From [Eubacterium] eligens ATCC 27750 (lineage in GTDB: Bacteria; Bacillota; Clostridia; Lachnospirales; Lachnospiraceae), in NCBI RefSeq assembly GCF_000146185.1, contig NC_012778.1, positions 1,495,001-1,559,000 of the forward strand: a DNA stretch of 64,000 nucleotides, in the 5' to 3' direction. The notes beneath the pieces were generated by a model, which saw only the letters and a program-made list of their open reading frames with translations, was not told where the DNA came from and ran no database searches. Position numbers and translations under genes: made by a program. The first letter of the stretch is position 1. Every line of letters starts with the position of its first letter. This document shows, piece after piece, positions 1-9,707 of the stretch.

Positions 1-925
1 CTTTAATAAGTGAACACATTACAGATACAAGAACTGCAACCATACATGTCTCAAACATTCCTGACGCACCACTTCCCATATTAAGAAGCAGAGTCTCCAA
101 TGTAACCTCTCCCATAACAAGCATAATAACTATTCCCGAAATAATACCTGTTATAAGTACAACAAAAACATTTACACCAATAATTCCACCCGCAAGTACA
201 AGCACATATGGAATAATCTGAAAAAGATTATATGAATGTGCAATCTCACCATGAATATCTGTACTAAAAGAAAGCACAAGAATTATAACAAGGGTCACAA
301 TTGCTGCCGGAAGTGCTATCCAGAAATTCTCCCTGAACTTGTCTTTCATGGCACAGCCCTGACCATTACAAGCTGCAATAGTAGTATCTGATATAAAAGA
401 AAGATTGTCTCCAAACATTGCACCACCCATGACAGATGCAACACATAATGCCATACTAAATCCTGATGCTTCTGATACCGCAACCGCTATTGGTGTAATA
501 AGTGTTATTGTTCCAACAGATGTACCCATTGCAGTAGATACAAAGCAGGCAACAATAAAAAGTACCGCTACTGCAAACTTTGCAGGAATAATGCTTAACA
601 TAAAATAAGCTACACTCTCTGCACTGCTTCTTCCTACAACTCCGACAAATATTCCGGCTGTAATGAATATCAGAAGCATTGTAACAATGTTCCTGTCAGC
701 CAACCCTTTTGCCATTACATCAAGCTTTTCATCAAACTTAAGCTGTGAATTCTGCATGCACGCTACTAGTATTGCAGCCATAAATGCAACAATAATTGGT
801 ACATTATAGAATCCCATTGGAATCTTCATGACATATTCAAATATAATTCCAGTTCCAAGATACAACACAAGAAAAACAAGTATAGGTACCAGCGCAACCG
901 GATTAGAATTCCTATCCTTTTTCAT
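1..925 (-). CDS. NhaC-family Na+/H+ antiporter, C-terminus outside window
   Basis: The gene begins at an ATG (923-925) nine bases after the prfA stop and runs off the left edge, so only about 308 codons are visible. My translation starts MKKDRNSNPVALVPIL and is a polytopic membrane protein with many hydrophobic helices. It contains the motif GGAMFGDNLSFISDTT, typical of NhaC/Na+-H+ antiporter family members (COG1757), preceded by an STAMGTSVGT stretch. It would exchange sodium (or an organic acid) for protons across the cytoplasmic membrane; the substrate cannot be told from sequence. An AGGATT-like ribosome site lies inside the end of prfA, suggesting translation from the prfA transcript. 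Confidence 0.8.
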   Translation of the reverse strand, partial: MKKDRNSNPVALVPILVFLVLYLGTGIIFEYVMKIPMGFYNVPIIVAFMAAILVACMQNSQLKFDEKLDVMAKGLADRNIVTMLLIFITAGIFVGVVGRSSAESVAYFMLSIIPAKFAVAVLFIVACFVSTAMGTSVGTITLITPIAVAVSEASGFSMALCVASVMGGAMFGDNLSFISDTTIAACNGQGCAMKDKFRENFWIALPAAIVTLVIILVLSFSTDIHGEIAHSYNLFQIIPYVLVLAGGIIGVNVFVVLITGIISGIVIMLVMGEVTLETLLLNMGSGASGMFETCMVAVLVSVMCSLIK

Positions 926-933
926 AATACCAA

Positions 934-2007
934 TTAATCCTCGCCCATCTTAGCAAGCTTGGCAGCCTGGTCGGCAGCGATACATGCATCAATAATATCC
1001 TGGATGTCTCCATCCATAATCTTGTCAAGCTTATATAATGTAAGACCAATTCTGTGGTCTGTTACTCTTCCCTGTGGGAAATTATAAGTTCTTATCTTCT
1101 CAGCTCTGTCACCTGTACCAATCTGGCTTCTTCTTGCATCTGCCTCTGCGTCATGTGCTTTCTGAGTCTCAATGTCATATAACTTGGCTCTTAAAAGTGC
1201 AAATGCTTTCTCCTTATTCTGTATCTGTGACTTCTCTGTCTGTGAATAAATAACTATTCCTGTTGGATAATGAGTAAGTCGTACAGCAGAATCAGTTGTA
1301 TTGACACACTGTCCACCATTACCTGACGCTCGCATAACATCAATACGGATGTCCTTCTCATCAATGTGGATATCAACCTCTTCTGCCTCTGGCATAACAG
1401 CTACAGAAGCAGTAGAAGTCTGTATTCGTCCGTTAGATTCAGTTACCGGGATTCTCTGTACTCTGTGTACACCAGACTCATATTTCATGATAGAGTAAGC
1501 TCCCTGTCCCTTAACCATGAATTCTACTTCCTTCATTCCACCAATACCGGTTTCATCGCCACTTAATACTTCAACCTTCCAGCCTCTTGCCTGTGCATAG
1601 TGTACATACATTCTGAAAAGCTCTGCTGCAAAAAGTGCCGCCTCTTCTCCACCTGCACCCGCTCTGATTTCAACAACAATATCCTTATCATCATTAGGGT
1701 CTTTAGGTAAAAGAAGAATCTTTAATTCATGCTCTAATTCTTCTACTCTTGCCTTAGATTCATTAAGCTCTTCCTTCGCCATCTCTTTAAGTTCTTCATC
1801 TGTCTCTTCATCAAGAATAGCAAGACTGTCCTCAATATTCTTCTTACAGTTCTTATACTCAGTATAAGTTTCTATAAGTGGTGCAAGACTACTCTGTTCT
1901 TTCATAAGCTTTTTGAACTTTTCCTGATCATTAACCACATCAGGATTACCAAGTTCAGCAGTTATATCTTCATATCTGTTGACTGTATCTTCAAGTCTAT
2001 CAAACAT
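934..2007 (-). CDS. prfA: Peptide chain release factor 1
   Basis: A 357-residue class I release factor that recognises UAA and UAG in the ribosomal A site and triggers peptide release. The codon-reading tripeptide PVT is at residues 187-189, which identifies RF1 rather than RF2. The catalytic GGQ is at 231-233, within [17 protein letters not shown]. Length is normal for the family. It lies directly downstream of prmC, whose product methylates the GGQ glutamine, a widely conserved arrangement. A 38-base gap separates the two, with AAAGGA upstream of the ATG, so the pair is probably co-transcribed. Confidence 0.97.
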
Positions 2008-2045
2008 ACTCTGTCACTTTTCCTTTCTACATCAATTATATACAA

Positions 2046-2885
2046 TTACTTTCTTCCCATAACAACACGGTCAAAACCAGCAAGATCTTTCACGACAGTT
2101 ATATCCTTAAAGCCAGCCTTTTTCATTATATCAGAAACATCTGCCGCCTGCTCTGCTCCTATTTCATAACAGAGATATCCATCAGTTTCAAGGAAGTCTC
2201 CCGCCTGTGCAGTTATTTTTCTATAAAACATAAGTCCATCTTCCATTCCATCAAGTGCAAGTATAGGATCATGTAATCTGACTTCCTCCTGAAGTCCTTC
2301 AATAACCTTAGTTGGTATATATGGAGGATTAGAAACTATTGTATTAAATGTTATATCATGATTTAATTCTTCGAATAAATCACTTCTCATAAAATCAATA
2401 TTTTCAGCCTCAAGATTATGTTTATTACTCTGTGCAACATTTAGTGCCTTTTCTGAGACATCAACTCCAAGCACTCTGCATTCAGGAAACTTCTTGGCAA
2501 GTGTAATTCCTATGCATCCTGAGCCGGTACACATATCAAGAATATAATCTCCACTTCTTGTCACCTTAATCACTTCACCAACTAAAATCTCTGTATCCTG
2601 TCTTGGAATAAGGACATCACTGTTAACCATATATTCATAACCATAAAACCATGTTTTTCCAAGGATATGCTGAAGTGGTATATGAGAAGCTCTCTGTTCT
2701 ATATATTCCTCAAACATGAGAAAATTTTCTTCCGACAATAAACTGTCACCATTGATAAGATAAAAGGTTCTTGTCATGCCATTAATAGCGGATAACAATT
2801 CAAAACTGTCATGCTCTGCATTGTCAATTCCTTTATCTTTCAGCATCTGTGTTCCCCAGTTTACGGCCTGTCTAATTGTCATCAT
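2046..2885 (-). CDS. prmC: Release factor glutamine methyltransferase
   Basis: A 279-residue S-adenosylmethionine-dependent methyltransferase of the HemK/PrmC family that N5-methylates the glutamine of the release factor GGQ motif. The SAM-binding motif DMCTGSGCIG is at residues 117-126 and the catalytic NPPY motif at 186-189 (SNPPYIPTKV). The N-terminal 80 residues are helical, as expected for the substrate-recognition domain. It starts two bases after the DUF1385 gene ends, with GGAAGATAA upstream of the ATG, and is followed by its substrate gene prfA. The second codon is also ATG, so the start could lie one codon later. Confidence 0.95.
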   Translation of the reverse strand: MMTIRQAVNWGTQMLKDKGIDNAEHDSFELLSAINGMTRTFYLINGDSLLSEENFLMFEEYIEQRASHIPLQHILGKTWFYGYEYMVNSDVLIPRQDTEILVGEVIKVTRSGDYILDMCTGSGCIGITLAKKFPECRVLGVDVSEKALNVAQSNKHNLEAENIDFMRSDLFEELNHDITFNTIVSNPPYIPTKVIEGLQEEVRLHDPILALDGMEDGLMFYRKITAQAGDFLETDGYLCYEIGAEQAADVSDIMKKAGFKDITVVKDLAGFDRVVMGRK

Positions 2886-2887
2886 AT

Positions 2888-4333
2888 CTACTTATCTTCC
2901 AGCCTTTTCTGTTTAAACATAGGAACATCTTCCGGATATTGCTCTTCCGGTTCCTGTCCAGCTTCAAACTCAAATCCTGCAACAACTTCTTCTTCAGATA
3001 ATTCTTCTCCTTCTTCAGCTTCAGACTGGTTATCTATAACATAAGAAGCTGTATCCATGAATTCAAATCCCTCTATAGCTGATGGAGCATCATGTCCATC
3101 TTCACCATATCCATATGAATCTTCTTCTGAATCACTATCATCAAATGAATTATCATAGATAGTACTTTCTGACTCATCACTTACTTCATATACAGAAGAG
3201 AAAGTCTCTCTGTCAGTATCATCCATTCCAAACTCTTTTCCAGCCTGGATATATCTTTCCTCAGCAGTCATCTCACTAACAGGTTTCTCTTCTTCCTGTT
3301 CCTCTACATCAATTGTTCTTGTCTGTTCATTACCATGAATAAGACTTCCTGATATAGCCAGTTCTGCCTCAGAAGCAACAAGTTCTTCAACAGGATTCTC
3401 TGCTTCTGCATAATACTGTGCAAGGAATTCCTTCCAGTCAAATACTTCCTCAACAGCCCTGATAGCAACTTCTATCATATCCGTATCAGGTTCTCTTGTA
3501 GTAAGCTTCTGGAACCACATTCCCGGCTTGCTTAATGCTCTTACAAATGCGTTATCATTCTTTCCAGCCCATCTTATGACCTCATACGATACTCCGGCAA
3601 TGACCGGAATAAGAAGGATTCTGATAACAATCTGTAATGCTGTATTATCAACCCTTATAAATATAAAAAAGATAATACTTATAAACATAACAAAAAATAA
3701 AAAGCTTGTTCCACATCTTTTATGATATCTTGAACTGTTCCTGACATTCTCAGGTGTAAGTCTTGCACCATTCTCTATACAGTTGATACATTTGTGCTCT
3801 GCACCATGATACATAAAAGTTCTCTTTATATCCTTCATCATTGATATAAGAGAAATATATATAACAAATATAAGCAGTCTTACAATTCCTTCAATAAAAT
3901 TAAGCAGTGTCTTGGAAACTATGTATTTCGATACCAGCTTAGTTGCAAGATACGGAAGCACCATAAACAAGCCTATTGCAAAAAATATAGAAAGAATAAC
4001 TGTCACAGCCATAAGCACTGACTCAAATTTATCTTTAAGGAGATTCTTGCCTGCTTCATCAAGCTTGGTTTTCTCCTGCTCTGCAGGATCATCATAAAAT
4101 GATGCAGAATAATTAATTGTTGAAATTCCCGTAACCAGCGAATCAATAAAATTAACAATTCCTCTTATTATCGGAAGATTAAGCCATGGATGCTTTTCTG
4201 TTATAAGCCTGCTCTCTCTAACGACAACCTCAATTTCATTATCAGGTTTTCTGACAGCAATAGAATATTTATCCTTATTGCGCATCATGATTCCTTCAAT
4301 TACAGCCTGTCCCCCAATTCCTGATGGCTTCAT
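2888..4333 (-). CDS. DUF1385 membrane protein (YqhQ-like)
   Basis: About 481 residues. The first 300 form the DUF1385 domain, opening with IGGQAVIEGIMM and containing several membrane helices and the motif HGAEHKCINCIENG. The family is common beside rpmE/prmC/prfA in clostridia; its biochemical role is not established. The remaining 180 residues are an acidic, low-complexity Glu/Ser/Asp-rich tail that looks disordered and is unusually long. I use the ATG at 4333: the open frame extends 13 codons upstream, but that further start sits immediately after the rpmE terminator with no ribosome site. AGAAAGG precedes 4333, though with a long spacing. Confidence 0.85.
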   Translation of the reverse strand: MKPSGIGGQAVIEGIMMRNKDKYSIAVRKPDNEIEVVVRESRLITEKHPWLNLPIIRGIVNFIDSLVTGISTINYSASFYDDPAEQEKTKLDEAGKNLLKDKFESVLMAVTVILSIFFAIGLFMVLPYLATKLVSKYIVSKTLLNFIEGIVRLLIFVIYISLISMMKDIKRTFMYHGAEHKCINCIENGARLTPENVRNSSRYHKRCGTSFLFFVMFISIIFFIFIRVDNTALQIVIRILLIPVIAGVSYEVIRWAGKNDNAFVRALSKPGMWFQKLTTREPDTDMIEVAIRAVEEVFDWKEFLAQYYAEAENPVEELVASEAELAISGSLIHGNEQTRTIDVEEQEEEKPVSEMTAEERYIQAGKEFGMDDTDRETFSSVYEVSDESESTIYDNSFDDSDSEEDSYGYGEDGHDAPSAIEGFEFMDTASYVIDNQSEAEEGEELSEEEVVAGFEFEAGQEPEEQYPEDVPMFKQKRLEDK

Positions 4334-4374
4334 ATCACATAACCATACCTTTCTAAAATGTTTTGTATACATTC

Positions 4375-4405
4375 AAAAAAAGTTGAGGTCCCGAAAAACC
4401 TCAAC
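4375..4405 (-). terminator. Intrinsic terminator after rpmE
   Basis: Read on the minus strand, GTTGAGGT (4398-4405) pairs with ACCTCAAC (4382-4389) around an 8-base loop, followed by seven U (4375-4381). It lies just after the rpmE stop. Genes further downstream (DUF1385, prmC, prfA) need read-through or another promoter. Confidence 0.9.
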
Positions 4406-4417
4406 CTTAATTCAAAA

Positions 4418-4624
4418 TTAATTGTTTGATACACCATACTTCTTGTTGAACTTATCAATTCTTCCACGAGTTGATGATGCCTTCTGCTGTCCTGTGTAGA
4501 ATGGATGGCACTTTGAACAGATTTCTACGTGGATTTCTTCCTTAGTTGAACCTGTTACAAATTCGTTACCGCAGTTACAAACAACCTTTGCCTGATAGTA
4601 ATCTGGATGGATTCCTTCTCTCAT
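4418..4624 (-). CDS. rpmE: Ribosomal protein bL31, zinc-binding type
   Basis: A 68-residue large-subunit ribosomal protein bL31. It is the Cys-containing, zinc-binding form: C16, C18, C36 and C39 make the CxC...CxxC ligand set. Length is typical. AGAGGTG lies a few bases before the ATG. The gene has its own promoter (4753-4781), an approximately 120-base leader with pairing potential, and its own terminator, so it forms an independent unit as well as possibly feeding the downstream prmC-prfA genes. Zinc-type L31 is commonly replaced by a zinc-free paralogue during zinc starvation; no paralogue is seen here. Confidence 0.97.
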   Translation of the reverse strand: MREGIHPDYYQAKVVCNCGNEFVTGSTKEEIHVEICSKCHPFYTGQQKASSTRGRIDKFNKKYGVSNN

Positions 4625-4670
4625 GATTTCACCTCTTTACAAATTATTAAGTATTACAATTGCGAATTCC

Positions 4671-4710
4671 GCCTTAGGTTCCCTTTCTGTCCCGATGGGA
4701 CCTATGCGCA
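4671..4710 (-). promoter_or_regulatory. Candidate bL31 leader RNA structure
   Basis: In the rpmE 5' leader a GTCCC-ATC-GGGAC hairpin (4689-4701) competes with a longer pairing in which the same GGGACCTA-complementary strand (4697-4704) pairs with TAGGTTCCC (4675-4683) with one bulged base. Two mutually exclusive stems upstream of a ribosomal protein gene suggest autoregulation. Leader motifs for L31 in Firmicutes are known, but I cannot confirm a match to their consensus. Confidence 0.4.
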
Positions 4711-4752
4711 TTAGACACAATGACCTCTTTATCTGTCATAAACAGCTTTCAT

Positions 4753-4781
4753 ATTGTATCACGATGTTACATTATATGCAA
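4753..4781 (-). promoter_or_regulatory. Sigma-A promoter of rpmE
   Basis: On the minus strand TTGCAT (4776-4781) and TACAAT (4753-4758) are separated by exactly 17 bases. Transcription would start near 4746, leaving a leader of about 120 bases before the rpmE ATG. Confidence 0.75.
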
Positions 4782-4828
4782 GCACTTTTTCAAAAAGTTA
4801 TAAAAATGCTACAGAAAGAAAGTATACT

Positions 4829-6265
4829 TTAAATATAATGATTCTTAATTACTGTTCTTACAAGTTCTTCATTATTCTTGGTTTTAACAAAAAGGTCAAG
4901 AATTCTCTCTGCTGCCTCATCCGTCTTTAAACCGTTAAGTGCCTTTCTCATAATATCAACAGCTTCCTGTTCTTCTTTGTTAAGCAGTAAATCTTCGCGT
5001 CTTGTACTTGACTTTGCTATATCAATAGCTGGAAATACTCTCTTTTCTGACAATTTTCTATCAAGGACAAGTTCCATATTACCCGTACCCTTAAACTCCT
5101 CGAATACAACATCATCCATCTTGCTTCCAGTCTCAACAAGTGCTGTTGCCAAAATTGTAAGACTTCCACCCTCACGCATATTTCTTGCCGCACCAAAGAA
5201 TCTCTTAGGCATGTGGAGTGCTGCCGGATCAAGACCTCCGGAAAGAGTTCGTCCACTTGCCTGAACTGTAAGGTTATATGCCCTTGCAAGTCTTGTAATA
5301 CTATCAAGAAGTATTATAACATCTGTCTTCTGCTCAACAAGTCTCTTAGCTCTTTCAATAACCATCTCTGATACTCTCTTATGTCTTTCTGGCAACTCGT
5401 CAAATGTTGAATATATAACTTCTACATTATCTCCAACTATTGACTCTTTGATATCTGTTACTTCCTCTGGTCGTTCGTCAATAAGAAGAATCATAAGATG
5501 CATCTCTGGGTTATTCTTAGTTACTGCATTGGCAATCTGCTTAAGAAGTGTTGTCTTACCCGACTTAGGCTGCGAAACAATCATGCCTCGCTGTCCTTTT
5601 CCTATAGGAGATATAAGGTCAACCATTCTCATTGCCACTGTACTTGAATTCTTTTCAAGATGAATTCTTTCATTAGGGAAAATTGGCGTAAGGCTTTCAA
5701 ATGCCGGTCTTTTCTGTGCAACAGAAGGATCCTTACCATTAACGCTTTCCAGATACATAAGTGCCGAAAACTTTTCACCCGATGTTTTCATTCTCTTAGG
5801 TCCCTGAATAATATCACCTGTCTTTAAATTAAACTTTCTTATCTGTGACGGAGAAACATATACATCATTCTCTCCGGGAAGAAAATTCTCACATCTTATA
5901 AATCCATATCCTTCTGACAAAACTTCAAGAATACCATCTGCCATAGGCATATCCTGTTCCTGCTTTGACTGCTCCGACCCCTTATGTGACTGTGCATGAT
6001 AATTATCTTTATGTTCTTCTTTAACATACTGTTCAGACTTCTGATGTGAATATTCTGATGTCTTATGATTGTTCTGTCCGTCAGCTTCATCTTCTGCAAC
6101 AACACTTGCAACTTCAGCCGGCTCGTTCTTTTCCTCGCCTTCTGCCGCTGCGATAATTGCCTCTATAAGTTCACTCTTTCTCATTGTCGAGATATTCTTA
6201 ATATTCTTATCCTTTGCAAATTCACGCAATACACTAACTGACAATGTTTCTAACTTTGCCTTCAT
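4829..6265 (-). CDS. rho: Transcription termination factor Rho
   Basis: A 478-residue hexameric RNA-dependent ATPase that terminates transcripts. In order: Rho N-terminal domain (about 1-40, with [12 protein letters not shown]), a hydrophilic Glu/His/Lys-rich insert (about 45-105), the cold-shock-like RNA-binding domain (about 107-175, containing EGYGFIR), Walker A as PKSGKT (233-238; PKAGKT is more usual) and Walker B as ILLDSITR. The ATG at 6265 is chosen because AGAGGTGG lies five bases upstream; a possible start seven codons earlier has no such site. The polar insert is common in anaerobic Firmicutes and Bacteroidetes Rho proteins and may affect RNA or condensate behaviour. Confidence 0.96.
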   Translation of the reverse strand: MKAKLETLSVSVLREFAKDKNIKNISTMRKSELIEAIIAAAEGEEKNEPAEVASVVAEDEADGQNNHKTSEYSHQKSEQYVKEEHKDNYHAQSHKGSEQSKQEQDMPMADGILEVLSEGYGFIRCENFLPGENDVYVSPSQIRKFNLKTGDIIQGPKRMKTSGEKFSALMYLESVNGKDPSVAQKRPAFESLTPIFPNERIHLEKNSSTVAMRMVDLISPIGKGQRGMIVSQPKSGKTTLLKQIANAVTKNNPEMHLMILLIDERPEEVTDIKESIVGDNVEVIYSTFDELPERHKRVSEMVIERAKRLVEQKTDVIILLDSITRLARAYNLTVQASGRTLSGGLDPAALHMPKRFFGAARNMREGGSLTILATALVETGSKMDDVVFEEFKGTGNMELVLDRKLSEKRVFPAIDIAKSSTRREDLLLNKEEQEAVDIMRKALNGLKTDEAAERILDLFVKTKNNEELVRTVIKNHYI

Positions 6266-6336
6266 ATAATCCACCTCTGTATTCATCTAAAAATCAATAG
6301 GGAAAATGATGCAGAAAACGCATCAAAGATGTATTA

Positions 6337-6342
6337 ATTATA
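6337..6342 (-). promoter_or_regulatory. Probable -10 box of rho
   Basis: TATAAT on the minus strand with no good -35 at the usual spacing. Between it and the rho ATG lies a small hairpin (GATGC / GCATC, 6307-6323), which could take part in leader-level autoregulation as known for rho genes; this is only a suggestion. Confidence 0.35.
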
Positions 6343-6383
6343 CAACATATTATTCTAAAAGAAAAGACTAAAAATGCTTTTTT

Positions 6384-6413
6384 TAGTCAGAGCAATATGT
6401 TATTATATATAAT
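6384..6413 (+). promoter_or_regulatory. Probable promoter of the malic enzyme gene
   Basis: TATAAT (6408-6413) with a partial -35 TAGTCA (6384-6389) 18 bases upstream. A 9-bp inverted repeat (6366-6374 / 6380-6388) overlaps the -35 and could be an operator. Confidence 0.45.
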
Positions 6414-6454
6414 GCTGTTAAAAGCACTAATTATTGAAAGGAAGATTAGATATC

Positions 6455-7609
6455 ATGACTAATGCAGAGAAAGCCTTACAGCTCCATGAAGAGTGGAATG
6501 GTAAATTTGAAACAACTCCTAAAATGAAGATTCAGACAAGAGAAGATCTTGCTCTTGCTTATACTCCTGGTGTAGCAGAACCTTGCAAGGTTATTGCCAA
6601 GGACAAAGAAGCAGCTTATAAGTACACTATCAAGTCTAACACTATCGCTGTTGTATCTGACGGAAGTGCTGTACTTGGACTCGGTAATATCGGTGCTCAT
6701 GCCGCTATGCCTGTTATGGAAGGAAAAGCTGTTCTTTTCAAAGAATTTGGTAACGTTAATGCTGTGCCTGTCTGCCTTGATACACAGGACACAGAAGAAA
6801 TCATCAAAACTGTAGTTAATATTGCACCTGCATTTGGCGGTATCAATCTTGAAGATATATCAGCTCCAAGATGTTTTGAAATCGAGACAAGACTTAAAGA
6901 GCTTCTGGACATACCTGTATTCCATGATGACCAGCATGGTACAGCTATCGTTGTATTAGCAGGTATTATTAATGGACTTAAAGTTACAGGCAAGACTAAA
7001 GAAGATTGCCAGGTAGTAGTCAACGGTGCCGGTTCTGCCGGAGTTGCTATCACAAAGCTTCTTCTTACATATGGTTTTAAGCATGTAACAATGTGTGATA
7101 AGTCTGGTATCCTTTCTAAGGCTTCAGAAGGTCTTAACTGGATGCAGCAGTCAATGATGGAAGTAACTAACCTTGAGAACAAGACTGGTTCTTTAGCTGA
7201 TGCACTCCGTGGTGCAGATATATTTGTCGGAGTTTCTGCTCCTAACATCGTTACAGCAGACATGGTTAAGACTATGAATAAAGATGCTATTATATTTGCA
7301 ATGGCCAACCCTGTTCCAGAGATTATGCCAGATGTTGCCAAGGCAGCCGGTGCCAGAGTTGTTGGTACAGGCCGTTCTGATTTTCCTAATCAGGTTAATA
7401 ATGTAATCGCTTTCCCTGGCATTTTCAAGGGTGCTCTCGAAGGACGTGCCAGACAGATAACTGAAGACATGAAGCTTGCTGCTGCGCTTGCAATTGCTAA
7501 TCTTGTTCCAGATGACGAAGTAAGTGATGTTAACATCCTTCCAGAAGCATTTGACCCAAGAGTTGCTGATGTCGTAAGTAAAGCTGTAATCGACCATATA
7601 GAGAAGTAA
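6455..7609 (+). CDS. Malic enzyme (short NAD(P)-dependent form)
   Basis: A 384-residue oxidative decarboxylase converting malate to pyruvate and CO2 with reduction of NAD or NADP. Visible motifs are YTPGVAEPCK, the substrate/metal-binding segment NLEDISAPRCFEIE, DIPVFHDDQHGTA, and the Rossmann dinucleotide motif VVNGAGSAG. Length is that of the short bacterial/archaeal class without the phosphotransacetylase tail seen in MaeB. I use the ATG at 6455, preceded by GAAAGGAAG; an in-frame TTG seven codons upstream overlaps that ribosome site. Cofactor preference cannot be read safely. It is followed after two bases by a radical SAM gene, so the three plus-strand genes to 9011 probably form one operon. 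Confidence 0.94.
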   Translation: MTNAEKALQLHEEWNGKFETTPKMKIQTREDLALAYTPGVAEPCKVIAKDKEAAYKYTIKSNTIAVVSDGSAVLGLGNIGAHAAMPVMEGKAVLFKEFGNVNAVPVCLDTQDTEEIIKTVVNIAPAFGGINLEDISAPRCFEIETRLKELLDIPVFHDDQHGTAIVVLAGIINGLKVTGKTKEDCQVVVNGAGSAGVAITKLLLTYGFKHVTMCDKSGILSKASEGLNWMQQSMMEVTNLENKTGSLADALRGADIFVGVSAPNIVTADMVKTMNKDAIIFAMANPVPEIMPDVAKAAGARVVGTGRSDFPNQVNNVIAFPGIFKGALEGRARQITEDMKLAAALAIANLVPDDEVSDVNILPEAFDPRVADVVSKAVIDHIEK

Positions 7610-7611
7610 TT

Positions 7612-8499
7612 ATGCTTCCATATTATTATTCTGTAAGTGAATATCTTAAAGACACTTATGGTAAGAAATTATACAAATTAAGTCTTTCCGGAAACATGAC
7701 ATGTCCCAACAGAGATGGAAAACTCGATACAAGAGGATGCATATTCTGCAGCAGTCATGGTTCCGGAGATTTTGCTGTCAGTGATATTGACAAAGCAAAG
7801 GAAATAGTATCTAATAAATACTCTGGCACTGAATATATTGCGTATTTTCAATCCTTTACTAACACTTATGCTGATGTAAGTTATTTAAGAGATTTGTTCA
7901 TGCCGGTAATAGAAAGAGATGACATAAGAATTCTCTCCATCGCAACCCGTCCGGATTGTCTTGATGATGATGTACTCAGTCTTCTCGACGAGCTTAATCA
8001 TATAAAACCAGTATGGATTGAATTGGGACTACAGACCACTAACAATTCAACTGCCAATTATATCCGCAGAGGATACAATTTGTCAGCATATGATAATGCA
8101 GTTAATAATTTACTATCAATCAGAATTGCACCTATCGTCCATATGATTATCGGGCTTCCAGGTGAAACCATCAGTGATTACACTGCTACCGCAAAATATA
8201 TTGCTCAAAGCGGTGCATCAGGAATCAAGATATCTTTATTACACATTTTAAAAGATACAGATCTTTATACTGATTATTGCAATGGTTTATTTAATGCCAT
8301 GACTATAGAAGATTATCTTTATGCAATTGGAGCAATTCTTCCTGTATTGCCTGAAAATATGGTAGTACACAGACTTACAGGGGACGGACCTAAGAACATT
8401 CTTGCAGCGCCGTTATGGACCACTGATAAAAAAAGAGTCCTTAACACTCTGCATCATTACCTCAAAGAAAATAAGATTTATCAAGGAAAAGATTTATGA
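7612..8499 (+). CDS. TIGR01212-family radical SAM protein (YhcC-like)
   Basis: A 295-residue radical SAM protein. The [4Fe-4S] cysteines are spaced as in the Elp3/YhcC group: C31 in MTCPNRDG, then CIFC about 14 residues later. GLQTTNNSTANYIRRGY and HMIIGLPGE match the barrel motifs of the TIGR01212 family. The exact substrate of this family is not established; no anaerobic ribonucleotide or biotin-type partner lies nearby. The start is two bases after the malic enzyme stop, and the end overlaps the next gene by four bases (ATGA), indicating translational coupling. Confidence 0.88.
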   Translation: MLPYYYSVSEYLKDTYGKKLYKLSLSGNMTCPNRDGKLDTRGCIFCSSHGSGDFAVSDIDKAKEIVSNKYSGTEYIAYFQSFTNTYADVSYLRDLFMPVIERDDIRILSIATRPDCLDDDVLSLLDELNHIKPVWIELGLQTTNNSTANYIRRGYNLSAYDNAVNNLLSIRIAPIVHMIIGLPGETISDYTATAKYIAQSGASGIKISLLHILKDTDLYTDYCNGLFNAMTIEDYLYAIGAILPVLPENMVVHRLTGDGPKNILAAPLWTTDKKRVLNTLHHYLKENKIYQGKDL

Positions 8500-9011
8500 A
8501 CACTGATTCTACTACATTATACAAATTAATGATTTTATATATGCTGAACAAAGTTAATTTTCCTTTGTCCAATACTCAGCTGTCTTCTTTTATGCTGGAC
8601 AAGCAATATACTGATTATTTTACATTCCAGAAAACTATCAGTTCACTTGTTGAAGATGGATTTATAAGAGGTACCACTCATCAGAGCAGCACCCATTATA
8701 CCTTAACCAAAGAAGGCGAAGAAACCATTGCTTTTTTCTATACCAAAATCTCAACTGCAATAAGAGATGATATTGAAACTTATCTTGCTGATAATAAATA
8801 CGAACTAAAGAATCAGGCTGGAACTGTAACTGACTGTTACAAGCTTCCTAATGGAAATTACATTGCACACTGTCAGGTAAAAGAGGGAGATACAACTTTG
8901 ATTGAGCTTAATCTTAATGTCCCAATTGAAGAGCAGGCGGAAATAATATGCGCAAGATGGCGCGAAAACAGTCAGGAATTATATGACTATATCATTCATA
9001 AACTTATGTAA
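8496..9011 (+). CDS. DUF4364 winged-helix protein
   Basis: 171 residues. The first 85 look like a winged helix-turn-helix (LYKLMILYMLNKVNFPLSNTQ, then LVEDGFIRG and HYTLTKEGEE), and the C-terminal half is a small alpha/beta domain. This matches the DUF4364 family found in many Lachnospiraceae, presumed to be transcriptional regulators with unknown target. It overlaps the preceding radical SAM gene by four bases and is the last gene of the operon, closed by a strong bidirectional terminator. Confidence 0.8.
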   Translation: MNTDSTTLYKLMILYMLNKVNFPLSNTQLSSFMLDKQYTDYFTFQKTISSLVEDGFIRGTTHQSSTHYTLTKEGEETIAFFYTKISTAIRDDIETYLADNKYELKNQAGTVTDCYKLPNGNYIAHCQVKEGDTTLIELNLNVPIEEQAEIICARWRENSQELYDYIIHKLM

Positions 9012-9054
9012 AAAAGCGTTCTGCTGGTAATCAGCCAGTCAGAACGCTTTTATT
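9012..9054. terminator. Bidirectional terminator between DUF4364 gene and ysxC
   Basis: AAAGCGTTCTG (9013-9023) pairs with CAGAACGCTTT (9040-9050), with an inner CTGG/CCAG helix. A runs on the left and T runs on the right let it work for both convergent transcripts. Confidence 0.88.
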
Positions 9055-9688
9055 ATTCTTGTATAATTGCAGCACTTTCAGAATCAGTCTCATTTTCTTC
9101 CTGTGGCAGTACATATGAATCTATAAGCTGCCATAATTCTTTAAGTCCCTGCTTAGTCTGTGATGAAAAAGGAATAAGAATATCTTCCTGCCTTAATCCA
9201 AGTCCTGTTCTTACAGCTTTCACCTGTTTGCTTATCTGGCTTCTCTTAATCTTATCCAGCTTTGTTGCAACAATTACAGGTCTGTAACCGTTATTTACAA
9301 TCCAGTCATACATCATTCTGTCATTATCAGATGGGTCATGACGGATATCAATCAGCAAGAACACCTGCTTTAACTGGCTGCTTTTTCTTAAATATTTCTC
9401 AATCATCTTGCCCCATTTGGCTTTGACAGCCGGACTTACATTGGCATATCCATAGCCTGGAAGGTCAACCAGATACATGCTGTCATTAATATTATAGAAA
9501 TTAATAGTCTGTGTCTTACCCGGCTGTGATGATGTTCTTGCATATGATTTTCTGTTCATTAACGCATTAATGAGCGATGATTTACCAACATTTGACTTAC
9601 CTGCAAATGCAACCTCCGGAAATGGGGTTTCAGGAAGTGTACTTGTAACTCCGACTACTATATCCAGATTAACTTTTTTTATAACCAT
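9053..9688 (-). CDS. ysxC: Ribosome biogenesis GTPase YsxC/EngB
   Basis: A 211-residue TRAFAC-class GTPase needed for late assembly of the large ribosomal subunit. G1 is GKSNVGKSS, G3 is DLPGYG, G4 is TKLDK, and a G5-like PFSSQTKQG follows. A short acidic tail (ENETDSESAA) extends the C-terminus. AGGAGCAGC precedes the ATG, and the gene starts 19 bases after lon, the conserved clostridial arrangement, so it probably shares the lon transcript. Confidence 0.95.
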   Translation of the reverse strand: MVIKKVNLDIVVGVTSTLPETPFPEVAFAGKSNVGKSSLINALMNRKSYARTSSQPGKTQTINFYNINDSMYLVDLPGYGYANVSPAVKAKWGKMIEKYLRKSSQLKQVFLLIDIRHDPSDNDRMMYDWIVNNGYRPVIVATKLDKIKRSQISKQVKAVRTGLGLRQEDILIPFSSQTKQGLKELWQLIDSYVLPQEENETDSESAAIIQE

Positions 9689-9707
9689 AATCCGCTGCTC
9701 CTTTCAT

